64,000 bases of DNA, from NCBI GenBank assembly GCA_003024175.1, contig MDYQ01000463.1, positions 62,001 through 126,000 on the forward strand, in the 5' to 3' direction. The notes under the pieces were generated by a model. The model was not told the origin of the DNA. It searched no databases and saw only the letters and a list, made by a program, of their open reading frames with translations. Below are positions 55,733-64,000 of the stretch, one piece after another. This DNA comes from Planoprotostelium fungivorum (lineage: Eukaryota; Evosea; Variosea; Cavosteliida; Cavosteliaceae). Positions within the stretch are counted from its first letter, which is position 1, and each line of letters opens with the position of its first letter. The translations under genes were made by a program, and so were the position numbers.

Positions 55733-58266
55733 TTATTCGATTTTCGCCGTGCACACGCTCTTGTGATTCTTCCAGTCCTTACTCTGGCAGGAAGGCCCAC
55801 AATACGCCACCAATTTGCAGCCGCACCTGTCTCCTTCAACTCCTCCTCTCACTTTCACCCCACCTCTTCGCATGTGATTTGCTGTCCACCGCACATTTGT
55901 ACGGATGCTTCTGCTTCTCTGAATGATGTTTCGTCGCCTTTTTGATGTCCAGCACCTTTGAGAAACCGTCGTACCAGTAAGTCACCTTCTCTGTCGTTCT
56001 CTCTGATACGCTGACCGTGTAAGAGACATCCTCTCTCGTCTCGTGTTCTCCGCATGCGCTGATCGTGTCTCAGACGATGAAGAGCGATGATGAACAGAGA
56101 ACTCACCACGTTGCCACTTCACCGTTCGAATCAATGCTGATTCTCTGCAGTCTCTTGCAGCTGATAAAATCAGTGAGGGGGGAGACGAGTTATGCTCACT
56201 GCAATAGGATGTCTTCTACGCAATAGTCACCCGATATGGAGGGACAGCTGAGAATCATGGACAAGTTTGTCAATCGACTCAATCTCCCGATAGCTCTCGA
56301 AAAAGACCTCGATCACCATCAGCCACCACCATGATGCGATGATCGTCGCTCCATCATCATCGATCTCACCCGCACTCGGCCGGCGTAGAAATGACGACTT
56401 CGTCAGAGTCAACGCAGATGATCGTCTGGGGTAACAGATTGAACATCTTGACCATGTCTTTCACTTCCACGTAAGCCAGATGTGATGCGATGCCGAAATG
56501 TGTCAGTGATTTCATCGCTTCGAGGTTCTTCTTTAACGTTTTGGACGCTGGACGGATCGGTTGGAATTGTGATAAGATTGGACTTCACCTTCTGCGTCGT
56601 CCAATCCATCGGGTGTCATGTCTATATTTTCCAGAGGTCGCTGTTACGATCAGCTGATGATGTCCGTCACGATGTGATCGCGATGTGGCTTGATGAGATG
56701 GTGAAAGACTCACCAGTTTTCCATTCGACATCGGTTTCGATACTTGGCAGAGCTCTTGGATATTTCCAAAGGTCTGCTTCAGATTGGGTAGGGCATCGGC
56801 AGACATATAAGTGGCCAGCCCAACGACATTGAGAACCACCAGCGTGGGATGGGCGTCTAGGAACATTCGAGCGGCAGGTCTGTTCATCCATCAACGGAAG
56901 ATCGTCTCCAGAGTATTCGATGGATGACCATCATCGATGATATGATGATTATGCCATCGATGATGTGATGATTATGCCATCGATGATATGATGATTATGC
57001 CATCGATGATGTGATGATTATGCCATCGATGATGTGATGATTATGCCATCGATGATGTGATGATTATGCCATCGATGATGTGATGATCATTGCCGTCGAT
57101 CATGTGATCATCGAATAACGATGACTCACATGTCTGATTTTCGGATGTCAATGGCAGCCGTCTCTAACCTGATTCGATATCAAAACGGATCGATCGATTC
57201 CGCTCACTTTGAGATCTTCGGCCATCGTTGTGCCAATAGAGCGGCGGCACTGAGGGATACCTCTCCGTTGTGGTACAATTGCAGATCGACCAGATCTTGA
57301 CACTTACCCAGCGCCGTGATGAGAGCTCTCCAGTCTTTGTCCTTCACCTTCTCTTCGTTCATTCGATGGCTCACGGTCTCTCAACGGTCTCACCTTCGTA
57401 TCTGAGTCTTGGTAGCAATTGAATTCGAATCTGATGAGAATGAATGAAGGGGGACGATGATTCGCGATCACCTGGTTAATTTTTGTGTCAGGATGCTCAA
57501 AAGCGTTGGGTGACCACCGGGCCATTCTTCTTCGTCTTCCGTTTCCATGTCGAAAGAGAGATATCGCAATTCTTTCCATTCCTTCAGACTCTCCAATATC
57601 TGACGAGGTGATCAGTCACATGACGGACATCGGATGGTGATGAGCTCACATCATCAGGAAACCACACACACTCCCAACAGAACTCTCTCGTGTTGACACA
57701 CAATTTCAGCGCTTCTTTCATGCGATCTATCGGGCTCAGGCCATCATTATCCTGTGATCATTGGTCATCTCGAGACGACAGATGCGATCGATCCCTCACC
57801 ATCGTCCTCGCTGTCTCATCGAGAACATGATTGGGAATCTCTACGCATGTATCTTCTCTACCGATGTAAACACCTCTGACTAGTTTAGCCAGCTCAGGAT
57901 TTCTCCTCAGGTGCTCCCATAAGACATCCTGTGAAAAATCAGGAGGGTACGATGAGATAGATCAAACTACCTCTTCTTCATCGGCTGATAGCCAAGCGTA
58001 TTGCACTCTTCTCATTAGAGGTAAGAAGCCCTTGTAGAATCTCTTGTTCAATGTCAACAGAGAGAAGAAGTCTATGGCGTGGAGATCGAAGGCAGAGCCT
58101 TCAATGCACAATTCTGAGACAAACACCTGCGTAACGTGTCAATCGTGAATGTGATTTGGCGATCTGATGATTGATGGGCCATCTGTGATTGCGGAATACT
58201 TACGTCTAAAACACGCAGAAATAAGTCCAGATGCCCATCGTTCATGCTACTCTGATGAGCTTGCAT
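55733..58266 (-). CDS. F-box-like/LRR-like protein with C-terminal MYND zinc finger
   Basis: Start MQAHQSSMNDGHLDLFLRVL at 58266. An F-box-like stretch follows (IDFFSLLTLNKRFYKGFLPL, VQYAWLSADEEE), then several short exons with leucine-rich character (ELAKLVRGVYIGREDTCVEI, WKELRYLSFDMETEDEEEWP, CQDLVDLQLYHNGEVSLSAA, ARMFLDAHPTLVVLNVVGLA). The last exons contain a MYND finger: RCGCKLVAYCGPSCQSKDWK, NHKSVCTAKIE. Cys/His spacing in the second half of the finger is classic; the first Cys pair lies across a junction that would need a very short intron, so that join is uncertain. About 12 exons. An intron near 56.9-57.1 kb holds a minisatellite. The stop is 70 bases from the TM2 gene's start. Confidence 0.6.
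56932..57093. repeat. 23-bp minisatellite, seven copies
   Basis: The unit CATCGATGATGTGATGATTA followed by TGC repeats seven times in register; some copies have an A in place of the central G. A decayed eighth copy follows. It lies in an intron of the MYND gene. Confidence 0.93.
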
Positions 58267-58538
58267 CGCAAGAAGATGATTGGGAAGCGTGATCAACTAC
58301 CGTTGTAGAGATACGTCGAGCGCAATCAATTGGACCACCCGAAAACTTCCAACAGCGATGCTCTTCTCTGACGTTTCTTCAACTCTTCAAGAAGTAGGCT
58401 GAGACACCCTCTTTCCCCTCTCCTACTGTGCGGTCACCACCGTGATTTCCCAATCAAATGAGCCGCCGACAAGAATAGCCGATCGACCACGGTGACACCG
58501 GCTCAACGGCCGTTAAGCGCTACTTGTCACATGCCAGG

Positions 58539-61410
58539 ATGGGATGCTTCGGTTCAGCGAGAGTTGCTGCAGAGGATGAGCCCTGTGGACCACTCAAGCA
58601 CAGGGGGTGCACCGACATCTTCTGGCTCATCCTCTTCCTGGCTTTCTTAGCAGGAATGGGTGGCGTCGCTTACATCGCAGTATCGAAGGGGAACATGAGC
58701 AGGTGATGTGGTGGGACGGTGGCACAGAACTAACTTCTCGCAGACTCGATCACGGCATTGACTCATACGGGAACACGTGTGGCATGGATAACTTCAACAG
58801 CAGTTTCATCCCCCAACAGTGGCAGAATCACAGCAGAGATATGACAAATCTTCCCTATCTATATTGGCCAAATCCTTTCAAACTGTCAGAACAATTGTGC
58901 CTATCATCTTGTCCTCAAGAGACGGAGTGGAGGAACATATCGATGTTCATCTGCGAATATGATGTCACACCTACTCTAGAAGCTACTCTACTCGGTCACT
59001 GCTGGCCACCGTATCAATCCAAACCAGGTGAGTGATCTGATCATCTGACCGAGATTGAATATCCGTACAGTCTTAGGACGGTGTGTCCCTGATGTTCAAA
59101 AATTGCTTCCCCTGTTGGGTCTCAATTATACCTTCGAAGGAATGAGCAATAGTACGGACGCCAACGGGACAGCAGCCAGTGACCTGAACATTCGATCCGT
59201 TGCGACACAGGTAAGAGCAGCCGATCTCTGATCCAAAACATCATCGATTGACTCACATGCAAGATCTTTTCAGACGTTTACATTTCGAGAAAATGGATCG
59301 CCATCGGCCTGGCATCTGCGGTCGGTTTCGGTTTGCTGTGGATCGTCCTCATGCGTTTTCTGGCTGCCGCCATCATATGGTTTACCATCGTCGTGGTCTA
59401 TGTCCTCTTCATCGCTCTCTCTGTCTTTCTATTCCTATTGGCCAGGAGAAAGAGGTGAAATTCGAAACCTATGCCTTCGCTCATTCAAACAGACAAGAAT
59501 ACGACGATATACCGACAGATATGAAATTCAGCAGTGATCTGAGGAACATTCAAGTATTACAAGTGAGACGATGGTGACGAAAAAATCTAGACTCACTATG
59601 AGGAGGGTGTCAGTTATGCAGTCATAGCCGTGACTGTCATTGGAATCATCCTCTTGATATGGATGGCAAAACGTATTCGAATGGCAGTCATGATCGTAGA
59701 GGAGGCATCGAAAGCCATTGGTCACGCACCTTCCGTACTCTTATTACCGATATGGACCATGTTCTGGTTCACAGCTTTCACTGCATATTGGGTTGTCATC
59801 GCTTGGTAAGGTGATGATGATGAAGATCTCTTGTCTAACAATGGGTGTAAGTTATCTAGCCTCTTGTCTGCAACCCAATTATAATTCGGAGGGAAAGATC
59901 AGTGGATATCAATCGAGCCGGATATTAGAGGGCCTACAGTGGTATCACCTCTTCGGTTTATTTTGGATCCAACAATTTATTCTGGCGATGCAGCAGACCA
60001 CGATTGCCGCGGTAGTGGCAGTGTACTATTGGACGAAAGATAAAAAGGTAAGATAGCGTTCACGTGTCTTAGCTGACCAGATGTGAAGGATGTGCCATGG
60101 TTTCCGATAGGTAGGCGTGTCATTCATCCAATCCTTCGTTCACACCTCTACAGTATCGGGGTCTTGGTTAGTCCTCCGCTATCATTTGGGATCACTCGCC
60201 TTCGGTTCGTTTATCATCGCTGTGATCAAATTCATACGGGCCATCATCAAATTCATTCAGACCCGAATCTCAGCGGCAAAAGCGCAGCCTGTGAGCTGTC
60301 TCTTGAAATCACTCGATTGCTTCTTCGGTTGTTTAGAAGGGTGAGTCATCTTCCCTCGACTTGAATTCACAGACGATAGGGTGATCAAATATTTGTGCGA
60401 GAGAGCATACATCATGGTGCGTGTTGATCGTGTCTAATGATTGATGAGACTGATAAATTATCCAGATCGCCATCAAGGGCGAATCCTTCTGTAGCTCTGC
60501 TAGGAGAGCTTTCGGCTTGATATTAGATAATATCTTGAGAATCGGTGTCGTTGGTGTCATCAGTGCCGTCGTACTCTTCCTCTGCAAGATTGCCATCACC
60601 GCCTCAGCTACTTTGCTGACACTCTATCTCGTGTGGAAGGACGGTCAGGCTCATTACATCGCCATGCCAGTCATTGTGAGTCGTTGCTAATCTATGATGA
60701 TACTGATTTGTGTCAGGTGGTCGGACTCCTGTCGTTCATCATCGCGTCCAGCTTCATGAACACATTTCACATTGCCATCGATACGATCTTATTGTGTTTT
60801 TGTGAGGACTGCAGCTCGAATGATGGCAGCCAGCAGAAACCATATTACATGCCCGATTCGCTACTCAAATTATTCGACAAGCAGAATCATCCCCCACCGC
60901 AGGTAAGAAGAGATGATGCTATCTTAGCGACTCATGAGACAAAAGAAAGAGGGTGGCACACCTGCAGAGAAACATCCCACACAACCACAGACTAGCGATA
61001 CAAACGAAGCAGACCCTGCACCTTATCAAGTCGAAGCGAAAGTCAAATCAAGAGAACACGTGAAGAGTGCAAAACCGAAGAGGGAGTTCTGGGAGGGTGC
61101 GCAGAATCAGATGATGAATCACCGACTGATCGCAACAGATGAGACACCGAGACAATCGAAATCAGAGGAGCAAGAGACGAATCCACCCGATGAGACAGTC
61201 GAACGTGCATCCAGAAAGAGGAGAAAACTCGTGTTGCCAAGTGCTCGCGTCATTTTAAAGAGCCTACCGGTGATATGCTTTCCACTACCCGCTCCAACTG
61301 ATTCTGAACAGAAGGGATCACACACGAAGAAGGTGAAGGTGAAAGATGAGGCACCACGGAAACCCTCCGATCGCCTCTGGCAAGACATCAACTCAGACCA
61401 GATCTTCTGA
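58539..61410 (+). CDS. Choline transporter-like protein, SLC44 family
   Basis: Polytopic membrane protein of the CTL family (choline/ethanolamine transport). Start MGCFGSARVAAEDEPCGPLK at 58539, then TM1 CTDIFWLILFLAFLAGMGGV and the family motif GIDSYGNTCG. A large Cys-rich extracellular loop with Asn-x-Ser/Thr sites follows (FNSSF, NHSRD, RNIS, NYTFEG). Further TM helices are WIAIGLASAVGFGLLWIVLM, YAVIAVTVIGIILLIW, WTMFWFTAFTAYWVVIAW, ILAMQQTTIAAVVAVYYW and GVISAVVLFLCKIAIT, with the C-terminal block SLAFGSFIIAVIKFIRAI and NTFHIAIDTILLCFCEDC typical of SLC44. The last exon adds a basic Lys/Pro-rich cytosolic tail of about 150 residues, longer than usual; its junction near 60960 is inferred. 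Confidence 0.92.
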
Positions 61411-61478
61411 ACACGTTGGAAAGAGCTTCCATTCAGATATATAGATCAGGAGACTTGATACAAATTTCGATTCATTCA

Positions 61479-62507
61479 TCATCTCGCCCTCAGCCTCTCC
61501 ACCATGTCTTCGTTGTTGATAGCGCCTTGACATCTCAGCAGCAGCACTTCCTTCTCTCGCTCAGACATATCGATCTCAGGTCGTGATAACAGAGCGACAG
61601 CCAAGTCGGTTTGTTTCACAGCCAAAGCCCAGAAGGCCATGGAGCTCATTCTGGATGGAGTCATGTACCTCAGGAAGGCTTCCACACCCTTCCTGTGTCC
61701 CTTCTTCCACGCCAGCATGACCGCTTCGGCCACCTTTAGAATGTCAGTGAAATTATAGACATCATCTGAGGGTGACGTTTGTGCCGTCGGCTTATCCAAA
61801 TCGATATTAACCGTTTTCGCACCTGATCAGCATTCACCGGAGAGCGACTATCAGACAGCAGCCGTTGAACCTTTTACACAGTGAGACGAAGGAGAGGTGG
61901 ACGGGACTCACCACTGACGAATGACCATTCACGAGAGCAGCAACCAACATCTGAGATCCACTCGCATCGACTCCACGTCTCTGCAGCAGATAGTTCACGG
62001 CCACTTCGTTTCCATTTTCACACATCTTGAGTAGTGCACTCTGTGTTGACGGTGAGATTACGTACGTAATTTCATTTCGATCGAACCTGTCCTTTTAGGC
62101 GCGAATCCAAGACTCTCGTGATGGATTCCCGCCATGTGCGGCATACCAGAGAGCTGTTCTTCCAGTCTCTTGGATCCTTTAAGAAGGAGAGAATGGCCGT
62201 CCAGGCATCTAAATACACTTCAGGCAGCTGTGGACGCCTTCTATCCCTACATCGGTTGAGTCGATGTTGAGTCGATCGTCCGTCTATGTTTATAGATCCG
62301 TCCCCAATAGAGGAGGGAGGCTCACCGGCATAGTAAGAGCTTTATCTCAGAGACGAACCTCTTGATCACCGACCTCGTTGGCTTCTTCGTGTCGGATGTG
62401 CGACCGTCCTCTATGTGTCGACCGCTTCTCCTGTGTGCGATGAAGGTCATGGCGGCAGACAGAGGCTCGAGGCTCCAGAGAATTATGTCATAAAGGGTAC
62501 CGCGCAT
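61479..62507 (-). CDS. F-box-like/ankyrin-like repeat protein
   Basis: Start MRGTLYDIILWSLEPLSAAM at 62507. A downstream exon has an F-box-like segment (YLDAWTAILSFLKDPRDWKN, SSLVCRTWRESI). Helical repeats resembling degenerate ankyrins follow: KMCENGNEVAVNYLLQRRGV, MLVAALVNGHSSV, VQRLLSDSRSPV, AVKQTDLAVALLSRPEIDMS, ending MVERLRAR at 61479. Large F-box/ankyrin families exist in many protists and usually serve as SCF substrate adaptors; that role is inferred. Repeat units are weak, so the ankyrin call is tentative. It is convergent with the SLC44 gene, with stops about 70 bases apart. Confidence 0.6.
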
Positions 62508-63046
62508 TACGTTGTTCAGCTTGAGCTGTCAGCTAGAGATCTGTAGGCCGAAGTTCTCGCGATCTTCCCACCTAATAAACCTACTAAGTTGACTTTTGAC
62601 CAGGCGTCTCTTCCTCTATAAGCGAGTGGACCTCTCAGAGATTGCTACGATGCTGCAAGCCGAGCTGCTTGCCTACCATTCTATATGGGACACCACTTAT
62701 CTCCGATGTAGCTCCAATTCCGGTGAATCAGTTCAGGATGCCACATTTTACTCGGAGGTGTATCCATAACTATCCATGTCTTCTGATCCATGGGTCAATC
62801 GTGCCCACCGACCTGGTGAACCATCGACAGATGGACAACTGTTCCTTCACTCAACCGTGCTGCAGCCCTGGTGGCTGCTATCTGCACACCGCAAGTATGT
62901 CGATCGAGAGGTGTCAAGTCGATCGTTGACAACAACACATCGAAGCACAGTTGGATTTATCTTTTATTTTTCAATCTCATGAATCACGTTCAATGTGTAA
63001 TGAGTTGCGATGAGGAAGGCACTATATACGTGTATGATCTTTGTCT
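62508..63046. other. Intergenic, no convincing gene
   Basis: A 95-codon plus-strand frame (62642-62929) is open but Cys/His/Pro-scattered and without domain or splice support. Nothing else is recognised. Confidence 0.45.
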
Positions 63047-63737
63047 TTAGTAGAGACTAGTCTTCTTCATGATCCTCAGAAACTCCTCCTCATTGATCTC
63101 TCCATCTCCATCTGAAAGCCTTCAGTGCCATTCTCCATCGATGTCCTCACCTCTGTCTGCCTCGTCGATCATCTCTTGAATCTCCTCGTCTGTCAGGTTC
63201 TCCCCCAGTTCTTTAGCGACTCTCTTGAGATTTTTGAATGAGATCTTTCCCGTCTCATCATCGTCAAACAGTCTGAATGCCTTGAGGATCTCTTCTCGTG
63301 AATCTTTTTCGCTCTTCGTGAACGTTAGAAGGGGAAGAAGTTGTCTTGATAGTCACCATCTTTGCCGTCATCAAATCGAGAAACTCGTTGAAGTCGATCG
63401 TTCCAGAACCGTCTTTGTCGATATCCGAGATCATCTTCTTAATCTCCTCCTTCTTTGGCTCGAATCCGAGTGCTCTCATGGCTACCTTCAATTCCTTCGC
63501 GTCGATGGTTCCTGTTTCGTGTGAATACAATGATGTGATAAAGAGACACGCACCTGATCCATCCGTATCGAAGAGATCAAATGCTTCTCTGATTTCTTGT
63601 TTCTGTTCCTCTGTGAGTTCAGGCTTTCCTTTTGTCGTTCCCTTTGCCCTCGATGCGGGGACAGCATTTGCCTTTCTATTGTAGCTCTGAAGATGGTCAG
63701 TCTCTGACCAATCAACTCTGAAAAAGATGCTCACCAT
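63047..63737 (-). CDS. Centrin
   Basis: EF-hand Ca-binding protein of centrioles and basal bodies. Start ATG at 63737; the first coding exon is only these three bases, followed by GTGAGC and an intron to [22 protein letters not shown]1 is [17 protein letters not shown] with [18 protein letters not shown]2 is [21 protein letters not shown]3 is [22 protein letters not shown]4 is [20 protein letters not shown], ending KKTSLY. EF1, EF2 and EF4 loops keep the Asp/Glu ligands; EF3 has DDDETGKIS as in many centrins. The tail KKTSLY is the classic centrin C-terminus. Four or five exons. Confidence 0.96.
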
Positions 63738-63884
63738 GATGATGAGGGTTATATATTAGCTTGCAGCTTTGTGGGTGGTGCTGAAATGGCGCGAAGTGGC
63801 GCTATTTCTTGATACACCTCGTTGTATAACTGTGCGGTGTCAACCGTTGATTTGTTCATTTATTCATTTTAGGATACAACAAAG

Positions 63885-64000
63885 ATGAGCCAGGACGCAT
63901 TATTGTTACAACGCAGCCACGATGATCAGGTTCTAACTATCACATTCAATCGACCAAATCGTGGTAATTCACTCAACTCTGCCATGATGTCTCAGCTGAC
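63885..64000 (+). CDS. Enoyl-CoA hydratase/isomerase family protein, 5' end
   Basis: The ATG at 63885 opens MSQDALLLQRSHDDQVLTIT and FNRPNRGNSLNSAMM, matching the crotonase N-terminus (LTITLNRPxxxNALN pattern). The gene runs off the window's right edge, so catalytic residues are not visible. It is divergent from centrin, with starts about 150 bases apart. The beta-oxidation role is a family-level inference. Confidence 0.85.
   Translation, partial: MSQDALLLQRSHDDQVLTITFNRPNRGNSLNSAMMSQL

Noticed and set aside
56932-57093. Regular repeats suggestive of a CRISPR array
   Set aside because: Units are directly adjacent with no spacers and lie in a eukaryotic intron; it is a minisatellite.
62642-62929. 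95-codon plus-strand frame with several Cys
   Set aside because: No conserved Cys spacing, no splice extension and no neighbour logic; treated as chance.

Overview
The window is gene-dense nuclear DNA of a eukaryote, probably a unicellular one. Genes lie on both strands, are often separated by only 50-300 bases, and are cut by many short introns. In the gene at 3-1177 six introns of 43-158 bases can be placed; most begin GTGAG or GTRAG and end CAG or TAG. Amoebozoa would fit the gene mix and the intron style, but that placement is an inference from gene content and was not tested. A centrin and a tubulin-deglutamylase-type carboxypeptidase hint at a centriole or flagellate stage. No bacterial operon signals, CRISPR array, LTR element or viral gene was recognised.

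Layout, 1-18 kb: the 3' part of a PRP40 splicing factor; an unidentified gene; a ChaN-like haem-binding-fold protein; a tRNA-Leu(UAG); a RasGAP-like/START fusion; the ESCRT adaptor ALIX/BRO1; a four-TM protein; a tRNA-Leu(AAG); and an XRCC1 single-strand-break repair scaffold with an unusual array of acidic Ser/Thr motifs. 18-32 kb: a Ser/Thr kinase, MRE11, an EGF-like/multi-TM receptor-like protein, a LisH-CTLH protein with a very long charged helix on a nearly pure purine DNA strand, three small unidentified genes, and a short hAT-type element with terminal inverted repeats and a perfect 8-bp target duplication.

32-43 kb: a small gene beside tRNA-Phe(GAA), a membrane-anchored helical protein, BAP31, bystin, a secreted Cys-rich protein, a tandem pair of small paralogues, a Rho-family GTPase, and an mRNA capping enzyme that fuses a tunnel-type RNA triphosphatase to a guanylyltransferase. 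43-64 kb: an SHPRH-like SNF2 ATPase, the rRNA methyltransferase BMT2, a CCP1/AGTPBP1-like carboxypeptidase with ARM-type repeats, a U-box ligase, a TM2-domain protein, an F-box-like/MYND protein, an SLC44 choline-transporter-like protein, an F-box/ankyrin-like protein, centrin, and the start of an enoyl-CoA hydratase.

The genes do not form one pathway. Functional groups are DNA repair (XRCC1, MRE11, SHPRH-like), RNA processing and ribosome assembly (PRP40, capping enzyme, bystin, BMT2), membrane traffic and signalling (ALIX, BAP31, RasGAP-START, Rho GTPase, kinase), and microtubule biology (centrin, CCP1). Exon joins were made by hand from GT-AG signals and frame continuity, so boundaries without a conserved domain are approximate.
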